Assembly: GCF_001513975.1 (NCBI RefSeq)
Contig: NZ_KQ947989.1
Location: forward strand, 248,001 to 312,000
Direction of reading: 5' to 3'
DNA length: 64,000 bases
Source: Streptomyces curacoi
Lineage (GTDB): Bacteria > Actinomycetota > Actinomycetes > Streptomycetales > Streptomycetaceae
The notes beneath the pieces are model-generated. The model had not been told where the DNA came from, did no database searches, and saw nothing but the letters and a program-made list of their open reading frames with translations. Of this stretch, positions 24,840 to 33,560 are shown in pieces (positions within the stretch are counted from its first letter, which is position 1; each line of letters opens with the position of its first letter). The translations under genes and the position numbers were made by a program.

Positions 24840-26399
24840 TCACCGGTGTCTGAACCACGCCATCGACGAGAGCGCCGTGTCGTCGTAGCCGAACAGGGCC
24901 TGGTTCTCCCAGCCGTTGCCGGAGGAGGCGTCGGTCGGGTCCCAGCCGTTGCCGGTGACGGCGGTCCAGGTCGCCTCCCAGTAGAAGACGCCGAGGCCGC
25001 GGCCGCCCGGAACGGCCTCCACGATGCTCGTCACGTCATTCATCCAGCGGCGCTGTCCGGCCGTGTTGGCCGGGTAGCCGGAGACCAGTTCGCCGGTGGT
25101 GTTGATGATCTCCTCGTGCGAGTCCTCGCTGTCCAGGCGGAACGGGTAGGCCGTCTCGGCGACGAAGACCGGCTTGCCGTAGCGGGAGGCCGCGTCGTCC
25201 AGGGTCGTCTGGAAGTCGGAGAGGGAGCCGTGCCAGTAGCCGTAGTACGACAGGCCGATCGCGTCGAACTTCACGCCGTTCGCGACCGCGCTGTCGAACC
25301 ACCAGCGGGTGCCGGACAGGTCACCGCCCTTGGCGAGGTGCAGCGCGACCGTGGTGGACGAGTTGACCGCCTTGACCGCGTCGTAGCCCGAGTTGAGCAG
25401 GCCGGCGAGCTGCGACCAGTTGTTGGTGGAGCCCTCGTTCCACAGCATGCCGCCGTTGATCTCGTTGCCCACCTGGACCATGTCGGCGGTGGTGCCCTGG
25501 GCCTTCAACGCGTTCAACACGTCGTACGTGTGGTTGTACACGTCGGTCCTGAGCTGACTGTACGAGTGTCCCGCCCAGGCGGCCGGCTTGCTCTGGGCGC
25601 CCGGGTCGGCCCATGTGTCCGAGTAGTGGAAGTCGACCAGCAGCTTCATGCCGGCCGCCTTGATGCGCTTGGCCATGGCGAGCACGCGCGTCTTGTTGTT
25701 GTAGCCGTCGGCCGGGTTGACCCAGACCTTCAGGCGCGCGTAGTTCATGCCGGCGTTCTTCAGGATGGTGACCGCGTCACCGGTGGTGCCGGAGCCGGTC
25801 CTGTAGACGCCGCCCTTGGCCTCGCTCTTGGCGAGGGAGGAGATGTCGGCGCCGTGGATCGACGTGCCGGACGTGCCGGACGCGAAGGTCAGGTCGTCGA
25901 CGTTGATCCAGTTGCCCGCGTTCGCGTCACTGTTGATGCTGATCGTGCACTGGTTGTTGGTGACGTTGACCGGCACGACGATACGGATCCATCCGCTCGC
26001 CGAGACCGGGAGGTCGGTGCGCTGTTCCGCGCCGCCGCAGTTCTTCAGCGCTATGTACGCCGAGTTCTGGCCGCCGCCGGAGCGGACCCACGCGGTGAGC
26101 CTGTAGTTGCCGTTGGTCAGCCCGGACAGGTACTGGTACGTCTCCACCTTGTAGGCGGAGGACGCGTAGTGGGACAGGCGGTAGCTTCCGCCGTGGCCGC
26201 CGGACTCGGTGAACGAGGCCGCGGTCGAGCCGTACTCCGACCAGCCGGCGGGCGTGGCCACGCCCGCGCCGTCGGACTCGAAGCCGCCGTTGGTGAGCGT
26301 ACTGGCCGCCGAGGCGGTCTGCGCGGGCAGGGTGGTGAGGGCGAGTCCGGCGGCGAGCGGCAGCAGCAGGGCCCGCAGGGTGCGTCTGGGATGGAACAT
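24840..26399 (-). CDS. secreted arabinogalactan endo-beta-1,4-galactanase, GH53 with N-terminal CBM
   Basis: Cuts beta-1,4-galactan side chains of pectin into galacto-oligosaccharides outside the cell. The 519-aa protein has a signal peptide at residues 1-31 (cleavage after ASA), a beta-sandwich carbohydrate-binding module at about 33-185 (NGGFESD start typical of such modules), and a GH53 TIM barrel at about 195-519. The catalytic glutamates are visible: acid/base in VQVGNEINGG and nucleophile in VFVAETAYPF. Start ATG 26399 gives a proper signal peptide. It lies downstream of the GH42 gene with two hairpins between. With the adjacent importer it forms a galactan-use locus like the gan locus of Bacillus. 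Confidence 0.93.
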   Translation of the reverse strand: MFHPRRTLRALLLPLAAGLALTTLPAQTASAASTLTNGGFESDGAGVATPAGWSEYGSTAASFTESGGHGGSYRLSHYASSAYKVETYQYLSGLTNGNYRLTAWVRSGGGQNSAYIALKNCGGAEQRTDLPVSASGWIRIVVPVNVTNNQCTISINSDANAGNWINVDDLTFASGTSGTSIHGADISSLAKSEAKGGVYRTGSGTTGDAVTILKNAGMNYARLKVWVNPADGYNNKTRVLAMAKRIKAAGMKLLVDFHYSDTWADPGAQSKPAAWAGHSYSQLRTDVYNHTYDVLNALKAQGTTADMVQVGNEINGGMLWNEGSTNNWSQLAGLLNSGYDAVKAVNSSTTVALHLAKGGDLSGTRWWFDSAVANGVKFDAIGLSYYGYWHGSLSDFQTTLDDAASRYGKPVFVAETAYPFRLDSEDSHEEIINTTGELVSGYPANTAGQRRWMNDVTSIVEAVPGGRGLGVFYWEATWTAVTGNGWDPTDASSGNGWENQALFGYDDTALSSMAWFRHR

Positions 26400-26438
26400 C
26401 GTCGTCCGTCGTCCCTTCGACGTGGGGTCGGGGGTGCC

Positions 26439-26480
26439 CCTCGCCAAGGGGTGGCGAGGGCCTCACCACAGCGGTGAGGA
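26439..26480 (-). terminator. two adjacent hairpins between the GH42 and GH53 genes
   Basis: Hairpin 1: CCCTCGCCA (26439-26447), 5-nt loop, TGGCGAGGG (26453-26461). Hairpin 2: CCTCACC (26462-26468), 5-nt loop, GGTGAGG (26474-26480). They lie about 50 nt downstream of the GH42 stop and could act as an attenuator that makes GH53 expression partly independent. Confidence 0.55.
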
Positions 26481-26529
26481 GCCCCTCCGCCCGCGGCTCG
26501 CGGCACACGCGGGCGAAGGGGAGTCGGCG

Positions 26530-28551
26530 TCAGCCGTCGAGTCGTACGACCCGGACGGCCCCCGCGGGCACTTCGAAGCGGCCCGCGGCGCGTTCACCGG
26601 TCAGCAGCTCGGTGCCGGGCGACTCCAGCGGCACCTTGGCGTCCGACGCGGTGTGGTTGATGGCGAACAGATAGCTGCCGGACTCGCCGGCGCGGCGTAC
26701 GACCTCGACATCGCGGGGCAGGTCGGCGCGCGGCGCGACCTGCGCGTCCTCGATCGCCCAGCCCAGCAGTGCGTCGAGTCCGTCGACGCCCAGGCGGGTG
26801 GAGACGTACCAGGCGGTGCCCTCGCCGAGGCGGTGCCGGGTGACGGCCGGGCGGCCCGCGGTCAGGCCGTCGGCGTAGGTCCAGACGGTCTCGGCGCCGC
26901 GCGGGACGACGAACTCCGTCCACACGTCGCCGCTGAGCTCGGAGCCGTCCGGGCCGGTGATGCGCACCGACTGGTCCTGGAGCAGGGGCGAGAACTCCTC
27001 GATCGTCAGGCCGAGGACATCGCGCAGCGGTCCCGGGTAGGCGCCCTCGTGCACCGCGTCGTGCTCGTCGACGATGCCGGAGAAGTACGACACGACGAGG
27101 GTGCCGCCGTTGTCGACGTACCGGCGCAGATTGCGGCCGGCCTTCTCGGTCATCAGGTACAGGGCCGGTACGACGACAAGGGGATAGGCCGACAAGTCGG
27201 CTTCCGGGTGGGCGAAGTCGACCGTGAGGTGGCGGTCGTAGAGGACCTCGTAGAAGGTGTCGGCGCGCTCGCGCGGGTCGTGGTCCTCGCTGGGGCGCCA
27301 GTCGAGGTTCTGCGCCCACCAGGAGTTCCAGTCCCACAGCATCGCCACGTCGGCCCGGGTGCGGGTGCCGCGGACCGGGCCCAACGATTCGAGCGAGGCG
27401 CCGAGTTCGACCACCTCGCGCCACACGCGGGTGTCCGTGCCGCCGTGCGGGACCATCGCCGAGTGGAACTTCTCGGCTCCGCGCCGGGACTGCCGCCACT
27501 GGAAGAACATGGCGCCCTCGGAGCCGCGTGCCACGTGGGTGAGGGAGTTGCGGGCCATCTGCCCCGGGGCCTTGGCGGGGTTGCGGGGCTGCCAGTTGAC
27601 GCCCGAGGTGGAGTGCTCCAGCAGGATCCAGGGGGCGCCGCCGGCCACCGAGCGGGTGAGGTCGGCGGCCATCGCGAGGTTGACGTGGGTGCGGCGGCCG
27701 TCGGTGATGAGGTAGTGGTCGTTGGTGACGATGTCGACCTCGCGGCCCCAGGCCCAGTAGTCGACGGAGTCGCACTGGCTGAGGGCCGTCATGAAGTTGG
27801 TCGTGACGGGGACGCCCGGCGAGAGGCGGTGCAGGATGTCCCGCTCCATGACGAAGTTCTCGCGCATGGTGGCGTCGGCGAACCGCTTGTAGTCGAGGGC
27901 CTGGGACGGGTTGACGGCCGTCGGCGTCAGGCGCGGCGGGTTGATCTGCTCGAAGTCGTTGTAGCGCTGGCCCCAGAAGGCCGTGCCCCAGGCCTCGTTG
28001 ACCGCGTCGACCGTTCCGTACGTCGCCGCCAGCCAGCAGCGGAAGTGGGCGGCGCAGGAGTCGCAGTAGCAGGCCGAGACGGGGACGCCGTACTCGTTGT
28101 GCACGTGCCACATCGCCAGCGCCGGGTGGTCGCCGTAGCGCTCGGCGAGCTTGGTGGTGATGGACGCGGCGGCCGTGCGGTAGTCCGCGTTGCTGTGACA
28201 GATCGCGGCGCGGGAGCCGAACTCGTGGCGCACGCCCTCCGTCGTGACGGGCAGCGCCTCGGGGTGGGCCCGGTAGAACCAGACGGGCGGGCACACCGTG
28301 GGCGTGCCCAGGTCGACGCGTATGCCGTTGTCGTGCAGCAGGTCGAAGAGGCGGTCCAGCCAGCCGAAGTCGTACTCCCCGGGTGAGGGCTCCAGCAGGG
28401 CCCAGGAGAAGATTCCGACACTCACCATCGTGACGCCGGCCTCCCGCATCAGCCGGACGTCCTCGTGCCAGACGCTTTCCGGCCACTGCTCGGGGTTGTA
28501 GTCCCCACCGAAGGCGAGCCTGGTGAGGCCCCTGGGGGTGGTCTCCGGCAT
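26530..28551 (-). CDS. beta-galactosidase, GH42
   Basis: Releases galactose from the galacto-oligosaccharides imported by the neighbouring ABC system; it is cytoplasmic, with no signal peptide. The 673-aa protein starts with GLTRLAFGGDYNPEQWP, typical of GH42. The catalytic acid/base Glu is in MWHVHNEYG and the nucleophile Glu in PWILLEHSTSG. The Cys cluster CYCDSCAAHF is the zinc-binding site of many GH42 enzymes. A trimerisation domain (about 400-600) and a C-terminal beta-domain follow. The length matches the family (about 650-690). Start ATG 28551 was preferred because the upstream frame runs through the promoter region. Confidence 0.94.
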   Translation of the reverse strand: MPETTPRGLTRLAFGGDYNPEQWPESVWHEDVRLMREAGVTMVSVGIFSWALLEPSPGEYDFGWLDRLFDLLHDNGIRVDLGTPTVCPPVWFYRAHPEALPVTTEGVRHEFGSRAAICHSNADYRTAAASITTKLAERYGDHPALAMWHVHNEYGVPVSACYCDSCAAHFRCWLAATYGTVDAVNEAWGTAFWGQRYNDFEQINPPRLTPTAVNPSQALDYKRFADATMRENFVMERDILHRLSPGVPVTTNFMTALSQCDSVDYWAWGREVDIVTNDHYLITDGRRTHVNLAMAADLTRSVAGGAPWILLEHSTSGVNWQPRNPAKAPGQMARNSLTHVARGSEGAMFFQWRQSRRGAEKFHSAMVPHGGTDTRVWREVVELGASLESLGPVRGTRTRADVAMLWDWNSWWAQNLDWRPSEDHDPRERADTFYEVLYDRHLTVDFAHPEADLSAYPLVVVPALYLMTEKAGRNLRRYVDNGGTLVVSYFSGIVDEHDAVHEGAYPGPLRDVLGLTIEEFSPLLQDQSVRITGPDGSELSGDVWTEFVVPRGAETVWTYADGLTAGRPAVTRHRLGEGTAWYVSTRLGVDGLDALLGWAIEDAQVAPRADLPRDVEVVRRAGESGSYLFAINHTASDAKVPLESPGTELLTGERAAGRFEVPAGAVRVVRLDG

Positions 28552-28606
28552 GGAATCTCTCCCGGTTGATCGATCAATTGGGAACGTGCACACACATCGG
28601 CGGCGG

Positions 28607-28681
28607 TGTGAGCCCAACATAACCGCACAGCAACAACCATTGACAAGTGTCCGGGATGTTTCTCTACTGTGAACGCTCACA
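28607..28681. promoter_or_regulatory. divergent promoters with lac-like operator for the galactan regulon
   Basis: Plus strand: TTGACA at 28640-28645, 17-nt spacer, TCTACT at 28663-28668, directly followed by the near-palindrome TGTGAACGCTCACA (28668-28681), close to the ideal lac operator core. Minus strand: TTGTCA (28641-28646 complemented) with a TATGTT-like -10 at 28616-28621, beside a single half-site TGTGAGC at 28607-28613. The two -35 boxes overlap almost completely. The LacI regulator encoded at 31876-32907 is the obvious ligand. Sequence-based inference only. Confidence 0.65.
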
Positions 28682-28734
28682 GAAGCATGGCAGGTCTTCG
28701 CAGCAAGCGGAGGCCCAGGTCAGGGGAGAGATCC

Positions 28735-30054
28735 ATGCCCAACACGAAGCGCACTCGCCTCGTGGCATCCACCATCGCCGTGGCCCTCGGCGCCACCGCC
28801 CTCGCCGCTTGCGGCTCGTCCGACTCCGACAGCGAGGCCGAGTCCGGTCCCGTCTCGCTGACGTACTGGACCTGGACGCCCGGCATGGACAAGGTCGTCG
28901 ACCTCTGGAACAAGGGCCCGGGCAAGAAGGACCGGATCACGGTCACGGTGAAGAAGCAGGCGTCCGGCGACACGCTGGTCACCAAGATCCTCACCGCGCA
29001 CAAGGCCGGCCAGGCCCCGGACCTGGTTCAGGCCGAGTACCAGGCGCTGCCGACGCTGGTCAGCAATGACGCGGTGGCGGACATAGCGGGCGAGGTCGGC
29101 GACGCCAAGGACAAGTTCGCCGACGGTGTGTGGCAGCAGACGACGCTGGGCACGGACGCGGTCTACGCGGTGCCGCAGGACATCGGGCCGATGATGTTCT
29201 ACTACCGCGAGGACCTCTTCAAGCAGTACGGCCTGAAGGTTCCGGCCACCTGGGAGGAGTTCGCCGAGACCGCCCGCGCGCTGAAGAAGAAGGCCCCCGA
29301 CAAGGACCTGACCACGTTCTCCGCCAACGACTCCGGCCTCTTCGCGGGTCTGGCCCAGCAGGCCGGCGCCAAGTGGTGGACGACCTCGGGCGAGAAGTGG
29401 AAGGTCGGCATCGACGACGCCGCCTCCCAGAAGGTCGCCAAGTTCTGGGGCGACCTCGTCAAGGAGGGCGCCGTCGACAACCAGCCGATGTACACCCCGG
29501 CCTGGAACAAGGCGCTCAACACCGGCAAGCAGATCGCCTGGGTCAGCGCCGTGTGGGCCCCGGGCACGCTGACCACGGCCGCGCCCGACACCAAGGGCAA
29601 GTGGGCCATGGCCCCGCTCCCCCAGTGGTCCGACAGCGCGAACGTCACCGGCAGCTGGGGCGGCTCCTCCACCGCCGTCACCACGGACTCCGACCACAAG
29701 GCGGCCGCCGCGAAGTTCGCCGCCTGGCTGAACACCGACGGTGACGCCCTCAACGCGCTGGCCAAGGAGAGCGGCATCTACCCGGCCTCCACCTCGGCCC
29801 AGCTCAGCGGCGCCTTCACCACCCCGCCGGACTACTTCTCCAACCAGGTGGACTTCTACAAGACGGCCGCCGAGATCGCCGAGACCACGGCGCCGTCGGC
29901 CTGGGGCCCGAACGTGAACGTCGCCTACACCACCTTCAAGGACGCCTTCGGCGAGGCCGCCAAGAACAAGTCGGACTTCGCCGCCGCCCTGAAGACCATG
30001 CAGGACGACACGGTCGCCGACCTCAAGAAGCAGGGCTTCGAGGTCTCCGAGTGA
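28735..30054 (+). CDS. sugar ABC transporter substrate-binding lipoprotein
   Basis: A 439-aa extracellular solute-binding protein of family 1 (MalE-type). It has a lipoprotein signal peptide with lipobox LAAC (Cys about residue 26), then the two-lobed binding domain; the segment LTYWTWTPGMDKVVDLWNK opens the mature part. Start ATG 28735 is preceded by GGGGAGAG. It is the first gene of the operon SBP-permease-permease-lacI. Substrate inferred: galacto-oligosaccharides from the GH53 enzyme. The stop overlaps the next start (GTGA). Confidence 0.92.
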   Translation: MPNTKRTRLVASTIAVALGATALAACGSSDSDSEAESGPVSLTYWTWTPGMDKVVDLWNKGPGKKDRITVTVKKQASGDTLVTKILTAHKAGQAPDLVQAEYQALPTLVSNDAVADIAGEVGDAKDKFADGVWQQTTLGTDAVYAVPQDIGPMMFYYREDLFKQYGLKVPATWEEFAETARALKKKAPDKDLTTFSANDSGLFAGLAQQAGAKWWTTSGEKWKVGIDDAASQKVAKFWGDLVKEGAVDNQPMYTPAWNKALNTGKQIAWVSAVWAPGTLTTAAPDTKGKWAMAPLPQWSDSANVTGSWGGSSTAVTTDSDHKAAAAKFAAWLNTDGDALNALAKESGIYPASTSAQLSGAFTTPPDYFSNQVDFYKTAAEIAETTAPSAWGPNVNVAYTTFKDAFGEAAKNKSDFAAALKTMQDDTVADLKKQGFEVSE

Positions 30055-30974
30055 CCAGCGCACGCCGGAAGCCGTACGGGGTCAAGGGGGCCCCGTACGC
30101 CTTCCTCATCCCCGCGACAGTCCTGTTCCTGCTCTTCTTCGCGCTGCCCATCGGCTACGCGATCTGGCTCAGCTTCCGCAAGGTGAAGGTCTCCGGCCTC
30201 GGACTCGGTTCCGGCGCCCGCAGGGAGGTCTGGGCCGGCCTGGAGAACTACACGGCCGCCCTCACCGACAGCGAACTGGTCAACGGCGCGCTGCGGGTGC
30301 TCGGCTACGGCTGCATCGTCGTGCCGGTGATGCTCGGGCTCGCCCTCCTCTTCGCGCTGATGCTCGACTCCGACAAGGTGCGGTTCGCGCCCTTCACCCG
30401 GCTCGCGATCTTCCTGCCGTACGCCATCCCCGGCGTCGTGGCCGCGCTGCTGTGGGGCTTCCTGTACCTGCCGGACGTCAGCCCCTTCTACTTCGTGCTC
30501 GACAGGCTGGGGCTGCCGCAGCCGGACCTGCTGGACGGCGGTCCGCTCTATCTCGCCCTGTCGAACATCGCGGTCTGGGGCGGCACCGGCTTCAACATGA
30601 TCGTCATCTACACCTCGCTGCAGGCCATCCCGGCCGAGGTGCACGAGGCGGCCAAGCTGGACGGTGCCACGCCGTTGCAGATCGCGCTGAAGATCAAGAT
30701 CCCGATGGTGGCGCCCTCGCTGGTGCTGACCTTCTTCTTCTCGATCATCGCCACGCTCCAGGTGTTCAACGAGCCGACCACCCTCAAACCGCTCACCAAC
30801 TCCGTGTCCACGACCTGGAGTCCGCTGATGAAGGTGTACCAGGACGCCTTCGGCAAGGGCGACATCTACGCGGCGGCCGCCCAGGCCACGATCATCGCCC
30901 TGGCCACGCTGCTGCTGTCCTTCGGCTTCCTGCGGGCCGCGAACCGTCGTCAGAAGCAGGAGGCAGCACGATGA
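30051..30974 (+). CDS. sugar ABC transporter permease (MalF-type)
   Basis: A 307-aa inner-membrane subunit with six helices and the EAA loop EVHEAAKLDGATPLQIALKI, which contacts the ATPase. It is coupled to the upstream binding-protein gene and the downstream permease gene by 4-nt overlaps. No ATPase gene is present in the operon. In Streptomyces a shared MsiK-type ATPase encoded elsewhere energises such importers, so that is the expected partner. Confidence 0.92.
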   Translation: MTSARRKPYGVKGAPYAFLIPATVLFLLFFALPIGYAIWLSFRKVKVSGLGLGSGARREVWAGLENYTAALTDSELVNGALRVLGYGCIVVPVMLGLALLFALMLDSDKVRFAPFTRLAIFLPYAIPGVVAALLWGFLYLPDVSPFYFVLDRLGLPQPDLLDGGPLYLALSNIAVWGGTGFNMIVIYTSLQAIPAEVHEAAKLDGATPLQIALKIKIPMVAPSLVLTFFFSIIATLQVFNEPTTLKPLTNSVSTTWSPLMKVYQDAFGKGDIYAAAAQATIIALATLLLSFGFLRAANRRQKQEAAR

Positions 30975-31879
30975 GTTCTCTTGCCGTCGGCAAGACCGCA
31001 ACGGCGGCGGGTTCGGCACCCGGCACCGTCCAGGACCGCCCGCCGCTGCGCCGCCGGATCGCGTTCGTCCCGACGGTCACGCTGCTCCTCGGCGCGCTCT
31101 ACTGTCTGCTGCCCGTGGCGTGGGTGGTGATCGCGGCGACGAAGTCCGGCAGTGAGCTGTTCTCCACCTTCACCTTCCTGCCGGGCACCGGCTTCGCCGA
31201 CAACGTCTCGGAGCTGAGCGCCTACCGCGACGGCGTGTACTGGCAGTGGATGGGCAACTCCGCCCTGTACGCCGGTCTCGGCGCGCTGCTGTCGACCTGT
31301 GTGTCGGCGGTCAGCGGCTACGCCCTCGCGACCTACCGCTTCCGGGGCCGCGAGACGCTCTTCAACGTGCTGCTCGCCGGTGTGCTCATGCCGCCGATCA
31401 TCCTCGCCGTGCCGCAGTACCTGCTGCTGGCGAACGTCGGCCTGACGGACTCGTACCTGTCCGTGCTGCTGCCGCAGATCCTCTCGCCGTACGGCGTCTA
31501 CCTCTCGCGGATCTACGCGGCCGCCGCCGTTCCCGCCGACGTGGTGGAGGCCGGGCGGATGGACGGGGCGAGCGAGTGGCGGATCTTCACCCGGGTCGCG
31601 CTGCCGATGATGGTGCCCGGCATGGTGACGGTGTTCCTCTTCCAGTTCGTGGCCGTCTGGAACAACTTCCTGCTGCCGTACATCATGCTCAGCGACGACG
31701 AGAAGTTCCCGATCACGCTGGGCCTGTTCACGCTCCTCGAACAGGGCGCCAACACCCCGGCGCTCTACACGCTGGTGATCACCGGCGCGTTCCTCGCGGT
31801 CATCCCGCTGGTCGCGCTCTTCCTGGTCATCCAGCGGTTCTGGAGCCTGGATCTGCTCTCCGGGGCCGTAAAGTCATGA
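30971..31879 (+). CDS. sugar ABC transporter permease (MalG-type)
   Basis: A 302-aa second membrane subunit with six helices and the EAA loop VVEAGRMDGASEWRIFTRVALP. Residues 1-35 are a Gly/Ala/Thr-rich cytoplasmic tail. ATG 30971 overlaps the previous stop and its own stop overlaps the lacI start (ATGA at 31876-31879), so transporter and regulator are made from one coupled transcript. Confidence 0.92.
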   Translation: MSSLAVGKTATAAGSAPGTVQDRPPLRRRIAFVPTVTLLLGALYCLLPVAWVVIAATKSGSELFSTFTFLPGTGFADNVSELSAYRDGVYWQWMGNSALYAGLGALLSTCVSAVSGYALATYRFRGRETLFNVLLAGVLMPPIILAVPQYLLLANVGLTDSYLSVLLPQILSPYGVYLSRIYAAAAVPADVVEAGRMDGASEWRIFTRVALPMMVPGMVTVFLFQFVAVWNNFLLPYIMLSDDEKFPITLGLFTLLEQGANTPALYTLVITGAFLAVIPLVALFLVIQRFWSLDLLSGAVKS

Positions 31880-32907
31880 CCATGAGCAACACGGGGGGCC
31901 GACGCAGACCGCCGACGATCCACGACGTGGCGCGCGAGGCCGGAGTCTCACGGGGCACTGTCTCGCGCGTGCTCAACGGCGGGCACTACGTCAGCCCGGC
32001 CGCCCAGGAGGCGGTCAACGCGGCGATCCGCAAGACGGGTTACGTCGTCAACCGGCACGCCCGCTCGCTGATCACGGGGCGTTCGGACTCGGTGGGCTTT
32101 CTGCTGACCGAGCCTCAGGAGCGGTTCTTCGAGGGCCCCAACTTCAACGTCCTGCTGAGCGGCTGCACCCAGGCGCTGGCCGCGCACGACATCCCGCTGC
32201 TGCTGATGCTGGCGGGCACGAAGGACGAACGGCGGCGCATAACGCGGTACATCACGGCGGGGCACGTCGACGGGGTCCTGCTGGTCTCCAGCCACTCCGG
32301 TGACCCGGTGGCCGAGGAGCTGCGCGCGGCGGGGGTGCCGCTCGTCCAGTGCGGCAAGCCCATGGGGCTCGGCTCCAAGGTGAGTTACGTGGCCGCGGAC
32401 GACCGCGACGGTGCCCGGGACATGGTGCGCCACCTGCTGTCGCTGGGCCGCCGCCGGATCGGCATCGTGAGCGGCCCGCTGGACACCCCGGGCGGTGTCG
32501 ATCGCCTCGCCGGCTACAAGGAGGTGCTCACGGAAGCGGGCATCGAGATCGACGAGCGGCTCGTCGTCTCCGGCGACTACAGCCGGGCCAGTGGCGAGGC
32601 GGGCGCCGAACGGCTGCTGGCGCAGGCCCCTGACCTGGACGCCTTGTTCGTGGCCTCCGACCTGATGGCGCAGGGCGCCCTGACCGCGCTGCACCGGGCG
32701 GGCCGCCGGGTGCCGCAGGAGGTGTCCGTGGGCGGCTTCGACGACTCCGTCGCGGCGACGGAGGCCACCCCCGCGCTCACCACGATCCGCCAGCCCTACG
32801 ACCGCATCAGCGCCGAGATGGTGCGGTTGCTGCTGGCGCAGATCGGCGGCGAGGACCCGGCGGCGGTGATCCTGCCGACGGAGCTGGTGAAGCGGGAGTC
32901 CACGTAA
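31876..32907 (+). CDS. LacI-family regulator of the galactan locus
   Basis: A 343-aa protein. Residues 13-60 form the LacI helix-turn-helix and hinge (TIHDVAREAGVSRGTVSRVL), followed by a periplasmic-binding-like ligand domain (about 70-335) with the usual GYKEVL and VGGFDDS elements. It most likely represses both divergent transcription units through the lac-like palindrome at 28668-28681 and is released by a galactose or galacto-oligosaccharide ligand. It is the last gene of the transporter operon, so it also regulates its own synthesis. ATG 31876 or ATG 31882 may be used. Confidence 0.92.
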   Translation: MTMSNTGGRRRPPTIHDVAREAGVSRGTVSRVLNGGHYVSPAAQEAVNAAIRKTGYVVNRHARSLITGRSDSVGFLLTEPQERFFEGPNFNVLLSGCTQALAAHDIPLLLMLAGTKDERRRITRYITAGHVDGVLLVSSHSGDPVAEELRAAGVPLVQCGKPMGLGSKVSYVAADDRDGARDMVRHLLSLGRRRIGIVSGPLDTPGGVDRLAGYKEVLTEAGIEIDERLVVSGDYSRASGEAGAERLLAQAPDLDALFVASDLMAQGALTALHRAGRRVPQEVSVGGFDDSVAATEATPALTTIRQPYDRISAEMVRLLLAQIGGEDPAAVILPTELVKREST

Positions 32908-32925
32908 CGGCACCAGCGGGCCCCG

Positions 32926-32965
32926 AGGGCGCGCCGGACGGCGATACGGCCGTCCGGCGCGCCCT
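32926..32965 (+). terminator. long hairpin terminator of the ABC-lacI operon
   Basis: A perfect 16-bp stem: AGGGCGCGCCGGACGG at 32926-32941 and its complement at 32950-32965, with the 8-nt loop CGATACGG. It starts 18 nt after the lacI stop. Confidence 0.8.
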
Positions 32966-32968
32966 GTG

Positions 32969-33040
32969 CGTGCGATCGGTCGGATACGTGCGATCGGTCG
33001 GACGCGTGCGATCGGTCCAACGCGTGCGATCGGTCAGGAA
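32969..33040. repeat. four tandem 18-bp repeats containing CGATCG
   Basis: Units at 32969-32986, 32987-33004, 33005-33022 and 33023-33040. All share CGTGCGATCGGTC, followed by five variable bases. Each holds the palindrome CGATCG. The array lies directly after the lacI terminator and about 80 nt before the VOC gene. Confidence 0.85.
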
Positions 33041-33124
33041 TCGAGAAGGCCGCGACCGCTCCCCCGTCCTAGCGTGAAGCCACCGACGAGACACGTCGGA
33101 CCCACGTCCGTTCAGGAGGGCACC

Positions 33125-33475
33125 ATGACCGCCGGACTCAACACGATCATCTACCCCGTCAAGGACCTCGACCGGGCGAAGGCCCTGTTCAACGCCCTGC
33201 TGGGCACCGAACCGTATGCGGACGAGCCGTACTACGTCGGTTTCAAGGACGCCGGACAGGACGTCGGGCTGGATCCCCACGGGCACGCGAAGGGCATGAC
33301 CGGGCCGGTCCCCTACTGGCATGTGGCGGACATCAGGGCGACGCTCGCGGCCCTGCTGGAGGCGGGTGCCGAGCCGTTGCAGGACGTGAAGGACGTCGGC
33401 GGCGGCCGGCTGATCGCCTCCGTGAAGGACGCCGACGGCAACCTCGTCGGGCTCCTCCAGGATCCGACCGGGTGA
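33125..33475 (+). CDS. VOC-superfamily (glyoxalase-like) protein
   Basis: A 116-aa single-domain protein of the vicinal oxygen chelate fold: two beta-alpha-beta-beta-beta halves, with NTIIYPVKDLDRAKALFNALLG opening the first and ADIRATLAALLEAGAEPLQDVKDVGGGRLIASVKDADGN in the second. It may act as a small dioxygenase/lyase-like or antibiotic-binding protein; the substrate is unknown. A strong AGGAGGG ribosome-binding site precedes ATG 33125. The upstream 18-bp repeat array may hold its regulatory sites. Confidence 0.88.
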   Translation: MTAGLNTIIYPVKDLDRAKALFNALLGTEPYADEPYYVGFKDAGQDVGLDPHGHAKGMTGPVPYWHVADIRATLAALLEAGAEPLQDVKDVGGGRLIASVKDADGNLVGLLQDPTG

Positions 33476-33516
33476 GGGACCCCGCTCTCGGCCGTCTCTC
33501 ACTTGCGCATGCACTA

Positions 33517-33530
33517 GTTGCACAGGCAAC
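33517..33530. promoter_or_regulatory. candidate MarR operator
   Basis: The inverted repeat GTTGC-ACAG-GCAAC lies 30 nt before the MarR gene. TTGC/GCAA arms are typical of MarR-family operators, so autoregulation is likely. Inference from symmetry and position. Confidence 0.55.
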
Positions 33531-33560
33531 AAATGGCCGAATCGGTGCTACCGTGCCGGT

